From positions 1 through 5,657 of the forward strand of contig JAEERZ010000154.1 in assembly GCA_016286075.1 (NCBI GenBank): a stretch of 5,657 nucleotides of DNA, written 5' to 3'. The notes under the pieces were generated by a model. The model ran no database searches. It worked only from the letters and a program-made list of their open reading frames with translations, and was not told the origin of the DNA. This DNA comes from Selenomonadaceae bacterium. Lineage in GTDB: Bacteria; Bacillota; Negativicutes; Selenomonadales; Selenomonadaceae. Position numbers and translations under genes: made by a program. Below, piece after piece: positions 1 to 5,294 of the stretch. The first letter of the stretch is position 1; each line of letters begins with the position of its first letter.

Positions 1-1030
1 TCACGCCGCCTAAGACCGAGAGACCGAGAGCGGACAGCCCTTCGCGGATAATCCGCGCATTTTCCATATAGTAGGCGATATTTGCGGCGACCTGTTTCTG
101 CCCTTCGTCGGTGTAAATGGCGGCGGCGCCGCGCTGGACGATATAGGCTGTGCCGTTGAATTTCGTCGAATGGCGGCGGGACCAGAGCGCGTTCAGCGGA
201 TGGCGGGAGCCGTCCTTTGCCTTGGCGGTCACGGTTTTCGGAATGACCGTGTAGCCGCAGCGCGTGCCGGTGAAGCCGGCGGTCTTGGAGAAGGAACGGA
301 ACTCGATCGCGACGTCCCGCGCCCCGTCCAGCTCGTAAATCGAGCGGGGCACGTCCGGCTCGGTGATATAGGCGGCATAGGCGGCGTCGAAAAGGATGAC
401 CGCGTCGTTTTCACGGGCGTAGGCCACCCATTTTGCCAGTTCCGCGCGGGAAAGGGTCGTGCCCGTTGGATTGTTCGGGCAGCAGAGATAAATCATATCG
501 ACGGGGCGGTCGGGCAGGGCGGGAGCAAAGCCGTTTTCCTCGGTGGAGGGGAGATAGACGACGCCTTCAAACCGTCCGTCCGCGCCGAGAGATCCCGTGC
601 GGCCCGCCATGACATTCGTGTCGAGGTAGACGGGGTAAACGGGGTCGGTAATCGCCACGACGGCATCCGTGGAAAAGATTTCCTGAATGTTGCCGCAGTC
701 GCTTTTCGAGCCGTCGCTGACGAAGACCTCGTCGCGTTCTACGGAGAGCCCTCGGGAGGTATAGTTCCTTTCGATGATTGCGTCGATCAGAAAGTCGTAG
801 CCCTGTTCCGGGCCGTAGCCTCGAAAGGTCTCTTTTTTCGCCATCTCGTCTACGGCAGTATGCATCGCCTCAATGGAAACCGCGGGCAGCGGCAGCGTCA
901 CGTCGCCGATGCCGAGGCGGATCACTTCGGCGTCGGGGTGCTCGCTCCGAAAGGCCGCGACGCGGCGGGCGACCTCGGCGAACAGATAGTTTCCCGGCAG
1001 TTTCAGATAATTTTCGTTGATATAAGCCAT
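1..1030 (-). CDS. dapL: LL-diaminopimelate aminotransferase, 3' end cut off by the window
   Basis: This is a PLP-dependent class I/II aminotransferase that converts tetrahydrodipicolinate plus glutamate to LL-diaminopimelate and 2-oxoglutarate in one step, feeding lysine and peptidoglycan synthesis in the cytoplasm. About 343 residues are visible; the family is usually near 400-410, so roughly 65 C-terminal residues lie outside the window. The N-terminus MAYINENYLKLPGNYLFAEV is characteristic of DapL. Further in are the CCPNNPTGTT motif (N186-N187), the DAAYAAY segment (D215, Y218) that contacts PLP, and SFSKTAGFTGTRCGYT with the Schiff-base lysine K249. The last visible residues, LSVLGGV, begin the conserved small-domain motif. 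The ATG at 1030 follows GGAGGATTTGCA, a good ribosome binding site. mutY lies 112 bp upstream in the same direction. The assignment is firm from motifs alone; DapL as opposed to a generic aspartate aminotransferase rests on the N-terminal signature. Confidence 0.95.
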   Translation of the reverse strand, partial: MAYINENYLKLPGNYLFAEVARRVAAFRSEHPDAEVIRLGIGDVTLPLPAVSIEAMHTAVDEMAKKETFRGYGPEQGYDFLIDAIIERNYTSRGLSVERDEVFVSDGSKSDCGNIQEIFSTDAVVAITDPVYPVYLDTNVMAGRTGSLGADGRFEGVVYLPSTEENGFAPALPDRPVDMIYLCCPNNPTGTTLSRAELAKWVAYARENDAVILFDAAYAAYITEPDVPRSIYELDGARDVAIEFRSFSKTAGFTGTRCGYTVIPKTVTAKAKDGSRHPLNALWSRRHSTKFNGTAYIVQRGAAAIYTDEGQKQVAANIAYYMENARIIREGLSALGLSVLGGV

Positions 1031-1073
1031 TGCAAATCCTCCAAAATGCAGAAGCTAAAATTATGCGAGATTT

Positions 1074-1082
1074 ATAATAGCA
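1074..1082 (-). promoter_or_regulatory. Candidate extended -10 promoter for dapL
   Basis: Read on the minus strand, the sequence is TGCTATTAT, an extended -10 element (TGn followed by TATTAT). It lies about 44 bp upstream of the dapL start codon. There is no good -35 at 17 bp (TAGGAA), which is tolerable for an extended -10 promoter. A 10-bp palindrome, ATGTATACAT, sits at 1113-1122, about 30 bp further upstream. No terminator is visible after mutY, so read-through from mutY is also possible. Confidence 0.4.
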
Positions 1083-1142
1083 CAATTCCTCTGCGTTTCC
1101 TATAGGCTTGGTATGTATACATGAAGTAATGCGTGCGGTCGT

Positions 1143-2210
1143 TCAGGGCATATAGGCGTGGAAGGCCGTCGGAATGCTGTAAATCTCGGAAAGTTCTTCC
1201 TGCGTCGCCCAGGTGAGAGGCGGCAGCGGCGAGCCCCCGTAGAGGGAGTTCTCTTCCCGGACGCTTTCGACGGGATTCGCAAGGCGGATATGCCAGCCGG
1301 AAAGCCGCCATTCGATATGGGTGAAAATGTGGCGGGCCGCTTTCATGCGGCGCGCGCTTTGCACAGAAAGACCCGCGTTTTTGCAAAGCGCGAGGATCTC
1401 CGCGCGTTTCTTCTCGCCGGCCAAATTCGGAAATTCCCAGAGCGAAGCCAAGAGGCCGCGTTTCGGGCGCTTCGCGATGGCGAATTTTCCGTCCCGTTCG
1501 ATCAAAAGCACCGTGCGCGGTTCGATGCGCCGCTCTTTTTTCGCCGCCTTGACGGGAAGCTCGGCTTCTGTGCCTTCGGCGCGGGCGCGGCACAGGGCGG
1601 TGAGGGGGCATTCCTCGCAATGCGGGTTGCGGGGTAGGCAGACCAGCGCGCCCAGCTCCATCATCGCTTGGTTGAATTGCCCGGCGTCTTTCGGCATGGA
1701 GGCGGCCAGCGCGTCCTCCACCTCGCGTTTCGTTTTTTCGCGCAGCACGTCCTCTCGGGACGCGGTCAATCTCGCGACGACCCGGAGCACGTTTCCGTCC
1801 ACGGCGGGGACGCGTTTTCCGTAGGCGATGGAGGCAATCGCGCCCGCCGTGTAGCGTCCTATGCCGGGCAGCGCCAAAAGTTCGTCGAAATCGCGGGGGA
1901 TTGTGCCGCCGTGTTTTTCCATGACGACTTCTGCGGCTTTTTTCAGGTTGCGCGCGCGGCTGTAATAACCGAGTCCTTCCCAGAGCTTCATCAACGCCTC
2001 GTCATCCGCGGCGGCAAGAGAGGCGACGTCGGGCAGCTCGGCGACGAAGCGGGAGAAGTATGGCATGACCGCCGCGACTCGCGTCTGCTGGAGCATGATT
2101 TCCGACACCCAGACGTAATAAGGGCGCGGATCGTCGCGCCACGGCAGCGAGCGCGCCCGTGCGCGGAACCACGCGAGCAGAGGATTGGAGATTTTTTTCA
2201 AATGGTTCAT
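1143..2210 (-). CDS. mutY: A/G-specific adenine glycosylase MutY
   Basis: This base-excision repair enzyme removes adenine mispaired with 8-oxoguanine. From the ATG at 2210 the protein has 355 residues, normal for MutY. The catalytic glutamate is in SEIMLQQTRV (E37). The helix-hairpin-helix runs LPGIGRYTAGAIASIAYG (about 114-131) and is followed by VDGNV with the catalytic aspartate D138. The [4Fe-4S] ligands are C191, C198, C201 and C207 (C-X6-C-X2-C-X5-C). Residues from about 230 onward form the NUDIX-like domain that recognises 8-oxoG, beginning RTVLLIERDGKFAIAKRP. Numbering from this ATG matches the E37 and D138 of E. coli MutY. A TTG directly before it (2213) is better spaced from a weak AAGGA and is an alternative start that adds one residue. 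Its own promoter is at 2252-2280; dapL follows downstream. Confidence 0.96.
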   Translation of the reverse strand: MNHLKKISNPLLAWFRARARSLPWRDDPRPYYVWVSEIMLQQTRVAAVMPYFSRFVAELPDVASLAAADDEALMKLWEGLGYYSRARNLKKAAEVVMEKHGGTIPRDFDELLALPGIGRYTAGAIASIAYGKRVPAVDGNVLRVVARLTASREDVLREKTKREVEDALAASMPKDAGQFNQAMMELGALVCLPRNPHCEECPLTALCRARAEGTEAELPVKAAKKERRIEPRTVLLIERDGKFAIAKRPKRGLLASLWEFPNLAGEKKRAEILALCKNAGLSVQSARRMKAARHIFTHIEWRLSGWHIRLANPVESVREENSLYGGSPLPPLTWATQEELSEIYSIPTAFHAYMP

Positions 2211-2251
2211 CAATCTGTCATCGTCCTTTTTTGACGGGAGAATTTTTGGCT

Positions 2252-2280
2252 ATCATAGCATGTTTCAGGACGTAAAACAA
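2252..2280 (-). promoter_or_regulatory. Sigma-70-type promoter for mutY
   Basis: On the minus strand there is TTGTTT (plus coordinates 2275-2280), a 17-bp spacer, and TATGAT (2252-2257). The -10 is preceded by TGC, giving an extended -10. The expected transcription start, near 2245, is about 35 bp before the mutY start codon. No other gene lies between, so the assignment to mutY is straightforward. Confidence 0.65.
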
Positions 2281-2319
2281 TTTGCACTGGTTTTATGATT
2301 TTTACATGTTATTGTCGAT

Positions 2320-2335
2320 TATTTCACGTGAAACA
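2320..2335. promoter_or_regulatory. parS: parS-like ParB binding site, one mismatch
   Basis: The 16-mer TATTTCACGTGAAACA differs from the bacterial parS consensus TGTTTCACGTGAAACA only at its second base (A for G). The 12-bp core TTTCACGTGAAA is a perfect palindrome. It lies 110 bp upstream of the mutY start, just outside the mutY promoter, and 440 bp (start to start of the shared register) from the perfect site at 2775. ParB binding is inferred from family knowledge. The changed outer base resembles the outer base of Noc sites in Bacillota (TATTTC half), so reduced or altered specificity is possible. Confidence 0.65.
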
Positions 2336-2361
2336 TTTTTCGTTGTTTGCTTTTGTTTATA

Positions 2362-2391
2362 AAATTATATTTGCGGCTGCAAATATAATTT
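2362..2391. repeat. AT-rich perfect hairpin, 13-bp stem
   Basis: Arms 2362-2374 (AAATTATATTTGC) and 2379-2391 are perfect reverse complements with a GGCT tetraloop. The hairpin sits between the left parS-like site and the GC-rich inverted repeat that begins at 2392. It has no counterpart on the right side of that repeat, so it accounts for most of the asymmetry in distance to the two parS sites. It lacks a clean T-tract on the plus strand; on the minus strand it is followed by TTTTAT, so a weak terminator role is possible but not persuasive. Confidence 0.6.
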
Positions 2392-2760
2392 GCAGGGGCG
2401 CCGCCCCTGCGGACCCTGCAAAGGGAGTTCCTCCCTTTGGAACCCTCCTTAGGGCCCTGCGGGGCCAGGATTCCGCGACGTACGGTTATGATTGCTTCAA
2501 CAATAGTTTATCCCGCGATTAAGGTTGGAACGACTTAAACTTTAGCCCATTTTACATAGTCTGGATTGTGTTTGCGTTGCCATAACTCAACCCGCAAAAA
2601 TGGGCTAAAGCTAAAGCCGTCAAGAGGCTTAATCGCGGGATGAACTGCCCAAGAAGATGTTCTGAGCTTTCACCGCGGAATATCGGGCCCGCAGGCCCTT
2701 CTGGGGAGCCGCGAGGGTCTCCCTCGCGTGGGCGGGGGCCCGGGGGAGGGCGACGCCCAC
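2392..2760. repeat. Large nested imperfect inverted repeat bracketed by parS sites
   Basis: The stretch is symmetric around about 2575.5. Matched pairs from the outside in are: a GC-rich hairpin (2392-2410) against another (2728-2760); the hairpin CAAAGGGAG-TTC-CTCCCTTTG (2419-2439) against CGCGAGGG-TCT-CCCTCGCG (2710-2728); GGCCC-TGCG-GGGCC (2453-2466) against GGGCC-CGCA-GGCCC (2685-2698); TTCCGCG (2471-2477) against CGCGGAA (2674-2680); 13 perfect bases TCCCGCGATTAAG (2511-2523) against 2628-2640; and 14 perfect bases CTTTAGCCCATTTT (2540-2553) against 2597-2610. A 27-base segment between TTCCGCG and TCCCGCG is diverged but equal in length on both sides. Each arm therefore carries its own row of small hairpins, and the arms can pair with each other. 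I see no credible ORF, transposase or target duplication. It may be a non-autonomous repeat element, a cruciform-forming site or a structured RNA; I cannot name a family. Confidence 0.75.
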
Positions 2761-2774
2761 CCCCGGAAAGGAAA

Positions 2775-2790
2775 TGTTTCACGTGAAACA
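2775..2790. promoter_or_regulatory. parS: Perfect parS site (ParB centromere)
   Basis: The 16-mer TGTTTCACGTGAAACA matches the widely conserved bacterial parS consensus exactly. The palindrome continues perfectly for three more bases on each side (2772-2793). In established systems ParB nucleates here, spreads, and recruits SMC and ParA, and most parS sites lie in the origin-proximal part of the chromosome. The site lies just outside the right arm of the inverted repeat, in non-coding DNA. parA and parB themselves are not in the window. Match to the consensus is seen; binding is inferred. Confidence 0.85.
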
Positions 2791-3091
2791 TTTGGAAACG
2801 ATTTCCGATTTGCTCGCGATACACGTTCAAGCGCCAAGGAGTGACCAGCGGCAGCGGTCATGCGAATGTCCTGCGCAAGAAATTTCTTGACAATCATCGG
2901 GCGCGAAGATATACTTTCATATGTTCGGAACTGTTTCGAAATAAGCTCGCAATATAGCTTGTCTAAATTTCCGTGTGCTTTGTTGTCGTCGGTCGCCATA
3001 GCCCCGCTATGACTCCCTCCTCCGCCTCGCGCACGAAAATTTATTCTGCGCTCTATTTGCGAACTTCTTCCTGCACAGTTCCACGCGGTGC
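2791..3091. other. Gene-free stretch between parS and tRNA-Leu
   Basis: I see no convincing gene here. It contains a 14-bp perfect palindrome CAAGAAATTTCTTG (2876-2889), a consensus promoter (2887-2915), and small hairpins including CATAGC-CCC-GCTATG (2997-3011). A minus-strand open frame starting with ATG near 3000 reads through the parS site and into the GC-rich repeat. It has no properly spaced ribosome binding site and no recognisable domain, and it lies antisense to the promoter, so I do not call it. Confidence 0.5.
2887..2915 (+). promoter_or_regulatory. Consensus sigma-70 promoter upstream of tRNA-Leu
   Basis: TTGACA (2887-2892), a 17-bp spacer and TATACT (2910-2915) form the best promoter in the window. 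The -35 overlaps the end of a 14-bp perfect palindrome (2876-2889), a possible operator. The predicted start near 2922 is about 170 bases before the tRNA, which is long for a tRNA leader. No protein gene lies between, so the tRNA is the only recognised target, unless the leader is itself a small RNA. Confidence 0.65.
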
Positions 3092-3177
3092 GCCGGAGTG
3101 GCGGAATGGCAGACGCAGCAGACTCAAAATCTGCCGTAGGCAACTACGTGCCGGTTCAAGTCCGGCCTTCGGCACCA
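3092..3177 (+). tRNA. tRNA-Leu, anticodon CAA
   Basis: This is an 86-base class II tRNA with an encoded CCA end. The acceptor stem is GCCGGAG/CTTCGGC with one G-U pair, and the discriminator A precedes CCA (3175-3177). The D arm closes with GCG/CGC. The anticodon stem GCAGA/TCTGC encloses the loop CTCAAAA, with anticodon CAA at 3125-3127, reading the leucine codon TTG. The long variable arm CGTAG-GCAA-CTACG (3135-3148) is expected for leucine tRNA. The T arm is GCCGG-TTCAAGT-CCGGC (3150-3166). All arms pair, so the gene looks intact. A terminator follows after 11 bases. Confidence 0.97.
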
Positions 3178-3188
3178 TAAGAAAATTG

Positions 3189-3221
3189 AGGCTTCCGAGC
3201 ATTTTGCCCGGAAGCCTTTTT
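3189..3221 (+). terminator. Intrinsic terminator after tRNA-Leu
   Basis: The stem AGGCTTCCG (3189-3197) pairs perfectly with CGGAAGCCT (3209-3217); the inner GC/GC can extend it, and a run of five T (3217-3221) follows. It ends the tRNA transcript 12 bases after the CCA. Read from the other strand, the same hairpin lies 34 bases past the bcp stop codon and is followed by a weaker CAATTTTC tract, so it may also serve bcp. Confidence 0.9.
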
Positions 3222-3254
3222 GCATGTCTTCTTTTGTGTCTCTTTATTGCGTTA

Positions 3255-3707
3255 TCAAAGCATTCCCAGCATTTGCTCCGGGTTCTCCGCCGCTTTTACC
3301 TTGTCCATGGCCTTGACGATAACGCCCTTTTCGTCGATCAGGTAAGTGGTGCGTACGGTTCCCATGGAAACTTTGCCGTAGTTCTTTTTCTCCTTCCATA
3401 CGTCGTAGGCTTGCAGGACGGTTTTTTCCGTGTCCGAGAGCAGGACGAAGGGAAGGTTGTATTTTTCCTCGAATTTTTTGTGGGACGCGACGGTGTCTTT
3501 GCTGACGCCGACGACGACCGCGCCCTTTTCCTGAAACAGCGGGTATTTCTCGCCGAAGCCGCAGGCCTGCTTCGTGCAGCCGGAGGTCATGTCCTTCGGG
3601 TAAAAGTACAGGATCACTTTCTGCCCGCGAAATTCCTTGAGGGAGCGCATTTCCCCGTTTTGGTCCGGCAGCGTGAAGTCCGGGGCTTTGGTTCCGATTT
3701 CCAGCAT
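3255..3707 (-). CDS. bcp: Thioredoxin-dependent thiol peroxidase (BCP/PrxQ peroxiredoxin)
   Basis: The 150-residue protein has the length and layout of BCP/PrxQ peroxiredoxins, cytoplasmic enzymes that reduce hydrogen peroxide and organic hydroperoxides using thioredoxin. The thioredoxin-fold start APDFTLPDQNG (8-18) is followed by YPKDMTSGCTKQACGF. In it T41 and C44 form the peroxidatic site, and C49, five residues on, is the expected resolving cysteine of an atypical 2-Cys enzyme. R119 in VRTTYLID is the conserved active-site arginine. The ATG at 3707 follows AGGAGG with 7-base spacing. No promoter is evident in the 130 bp upstream, which is mostly a long hairpin (3729-3837), so transcription from the DUF1847 gene through that hairpin is likely (inference). 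Confidence 0.95.
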   Translation of the reverse strand: MLEIGTKAPDFTLPDQNGEMRSLKEFRGQKVILYFYPKDMTSGCTKQACGFGEKYPLFQEKGAVVVGVSKDTVASHKKFEEKYNLPFVLLSDTEKTVLQAYDVWKEKKNYGKVSMGTVRTTYLIDEKGVIVKAMDKVKAAENPEQMLGML

Positions 3708-3728
3708 GTTGTTTCCTCCTTTTTGTTT

Positions 3729-3837
3729 TCCTGTCGAGAGATTTTTTCGTCAGGCGAGAAAGATGGTGCGAAGTCGTAGCCGCATCACTACGTCGAGCGC
3801 CATCTGACGCCGCATGGCGAAAAAAGAACCGACAGGA
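3729..3837. repeat. 109-bp imperfect hairpin filling the gap between the DUF1847 gene and bcp
   Basis: The two arms of about 50 bases are imperfect reverse complements around an 8-base loop (3780-3787). Paired blocks from the ends inward are TCCTGTCG (3729-3736) with 3830-3837, TTTTTTCG (3742-3749) with 3818-3825, AGATGG (3761-3766) with 3800-3805, and CGTAG (3775-3779) with 3788-3792; small bulges lie between them. The element starts at the base right after the DUF1847 stop codon (TAA, 3838-3840) and ends 22 bases before the bcp start. It carries no terminal U-tract, so it is not a classical terminator. It could be a small mobile hairpin element, an mRNA processing or stability element, or a regulatory leader of bcp. 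Confidence 0.75.
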
Positions 3838-4443
3838 TTAGACTTCTCCCTCATCCATGATGCCAAGCTTCCTCTTCCAGTATCGCGAATAGATGGCGCC
3901 CAGCGGGTTGTGGGCCAGCAGGCGGTCCTTCGCGACGAGGGTCGTCACGGGGCCGGGGCAGTTCATATTGAAAATCGCGTCGTGGCCGACACAGAGACCG
4001 CAGGCGATGAAAAGCTCCGAGCCGTTTTCGGCGAGGAAGCGGGCCTGCATTTTCGGGTTGCACATGGCCTCGTGGTCGAGCTCCGGCTTCACCTGCTTCA
4101 GCCCCAGCTCCTTTTTCGCGACGCTGCAGGTCTTGCAGCAGACGCTGTAAAACTCGAAGCCCTTTTGCCGGAAAAACTTCGCGATATAGCGAGCTTCGGC
4201 ATTCAGCCCGATACAAAACGCCATGCCGAGCTTTTTGTAGCCCATCTTTTTCGCGAATTCCGCCGTTTCCTCCAGCCGCGTGATGTTGCTGTAAAAGGTT
4301 CCTTCCACGTAGGCGGCGGCCTCCATCAGCTTCCGCTCGTCCTCGGTGTACGCCGCGATGACGTCGCTGGGGTTTACTTCCGTGCAGTTGACGCCCTTCG
4401 TGTAGCAGGCGTGGCTCTTGCAGTCCGCGCAGTTTGCTTTCAT
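3838..4443 (-). CDS. DUF1847 family cysteine-rich, probably metal-binding protein
   Basis: From the ATG at 4443 the protein has 201 residues, 12 of them cysteines. The N-terminus MKANCADCKSHACYTKGVNC gives C5-X2-C8-X4-C13-X6-C20, a metal or iron-sulfur type pattern. Further cysteines are C77, the cluster C102, C103, C106, then C128, C148, C151 (ACGLC) and C162 (NCPGP). The conserved stretch AFCIGLNAEARYIAKFFRQKGF and the tail LVAKDRLLAHNPLGAIYS are typical of DUF1847 proteins, which are found mostly in anaerobes and have no established function. No signal peptide or membrane segment is seen, so it is cytoplasmic. The start is chosen because GGAGGG lies 7 bases upstream. A longer frame to 4485 would run through the promoter. 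bcp lies downstream and may be co-transcribed, which hints at a redox link (inference). Confidence 0.88.
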   Translation of the reverse strand: MKANCADCKSHACYTKGVNCTEVNPSDVIAAYTEDERKLMEAAAYVEGTFYSNITRLEETAEFAKKMGYKKLGMAFCIGLNAEARYIAKFFRQKGFEFYSVCCKTCSVAKKELGLKQVKPELDHEAMCNPKMQARFLAENGSELFIACGLCVGHDAIFNMNCPGPVTTLVAKDRLLAHNPLGAIYSRYWKRKLGIMDEGEV

Positions 4444-4475
4444 AAACAAACCCTCCCTCGTTTTTTTCTCCTTCC

Positions 4476-4484
4476 ATTGTATCA
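4476..4484 (-). promoter_or_regulatory. Candidate extended -10 promoter for the DUF1847 gene
   Basis: On the minus strand the sequence TGATACAAT is an extended -10 (TGn plus TACAAT), placing transcription start near 4469, about 26 bases before the ATG at 4443. No good -35 is visible. Its position supports the shorter start of the DUF1847 protein, because the longer frame would begin upstream of the transcript start. Confidence 0.45.
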
Positions 4485-4652
4485 TTTTGCCCGCGAACTA
4501 CATAGAGAAATTTTCCGTGTCGCCCGTTGCAGGGATTTTTCACCTCGATAGAGAATACTGTAACTGTTAAAAATAATGGGAAGCGATGAATCGGTCGGCT
4601 CGTGATTTCGACGGCGACTTTTCAGCGATTCCCTTGAAAGGAGGCGCGTCGG

Positions 4653-5294
4653 ATGGAAGACGTCGGATCGATGATTTTGCAGGTGCTTTTGCTGGCGATT
4701 TTGTTTTTAGGCGTTCTCGTCGAGTTCAAGACGGGCGGCCTCGGCGTCGGGGCGATGCTCGGCCTTACGGCGGCGGGCGTGTTCTTTGGCAGCCGCTATG
4801 TGCAGGGGCTCGTTTCCATGGTGCAGATCGGCGTTTTTCTTGCGGGCGTGCTCTGCATCGTCATCGAGATGCTGGCGCCGACGGTGGGACTTCTTGCGGG
4901 GCTCGGCGTCGCGGCGATGCTTTACAGCGTCGTGCTCGCGCTGGGCGGCACGATGAACGCGGTGGGCGCGTTGGTCGCTTCAATCGCTATTGCCGCAGTA
5001 ATCTTCGCCGTGATCGTGAAGCGGCTGCCGTCCTCGAAGCTTTGGCGGCGGCTGGTGCTGCACGACAGCACGACGACGGAGAGCGGCTATGTCAGCGCCG
5101 AGACGCGGGCGGAACTGGTGGGCTGCACGGGCTACGCGGAGACGGAGCTTCGCCCTTCGGGCCGCGCGCTCGTATCCGGGCAGCCTGTGGACGTAGTATC
5201 CGAGGGCGCGTTTATCGGGAAAGGAACGGCGATTACCGTCGTTTCGGTAAACGGCAGCCGCGTAGTGGTAAGAGAGAAAAAGAGTGGAGAGTGA
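4653..5294 (+). CDS. nfeD: NfeD family membrane protein, short form without protease domain
   Basis: This 213-residue protein has an N-terminal half of hydrophobic segments at about 7-25, 30-47, 57-76, 78-98 and 103-122. A basic KRLPSSKLWRR stretch follows, then a soluble C-terminal domain (about 145-208) with the pattern GCTGYAETELRPSGRALVSGQPVDVVSEG, the OB-fold typical of NfeD proteins. It lacks the ClpP-like serine protease domain of long NfeD. NfeD proteins are encoded beside SPFH or flotillin proteins and are thought to act with them in membrane domains; the floA gene directly downstream fits this. The ATG at 4653 follows AGGAGG with 8-base spacing. No strong promoter is visible in the divergent region. 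The last codons (KKSGE and stop) fall inside a 7-bp repeat array. Confidence 0.92.
   Translation: MEDVGSMILQVLLLAILFLGVLVEFKTGGLGVGAMLGLTAAGVFFGSRYVQGLVSMVQIGVFLAGVLCIVIEMLAPTVGLLAGLGVAAMLYSVVLALGGTMNAVGALVASIAIAAVIFAVIVKRLPSSKLWRRLVLHDSTTTESGYVSAETRAELVGCTGYAETELRPSGRALVSGQPVDVVSEGAFIGKGTAITVVSVNGSRVVVREKKSGE

Noticed and set aside
170..1105. Plus-strand open frame of 311 codons opposite dapL
   Set aside because: It is antisense to dapL, whose PLP motifs and start are unmistakable; the protein has no recognisable domain and the frame arises from GC-rich codon structure.
2392..2760. CRISPR array or insertion sequence as the explanation of the repeat-rich region
   Set aside because: There are no direct repeats with regular spacers, no transposase fragment and no target-site duplication; the symmetry is inverted, not tandem.
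2295..2830. Small frames at 2295-2522 (+) and 2552-2830 (-) containing FHVKH
   Set aside because: The FHVKH string is just the translation of the parS palindrome on either strand; the rest is repeat sequence and low-complexity proline/glycine-rich translation.
2670..3143. Minus-strand open frame of 157 codons through the parS site and GC-rich repeat into the tRNA
   Set aside because: It overlaps the tRNA-Leu gene, reads through the parS palindrome (as VSRETF) and hairpins, has no well-spaced ribosome binding site and no known domain. A shorter version starting near 3000 is not excluded but is unsupported.
3092..3177. tRNA-Leu as an integration site for a mobile element
   Set aside because: The tRNA 3' end is followed at once by its terminator and then bcp; I see no integrase and no repeated copy of the tRNA 3' end within the window.
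3814..4551. Plus-strand open frame of 245 codons opposite the DUF1847 gene
   Set aside because: It is antisense to a protein with a clear family signature, a good ribosome binding site and a promoter; the frame has no family resemblance.
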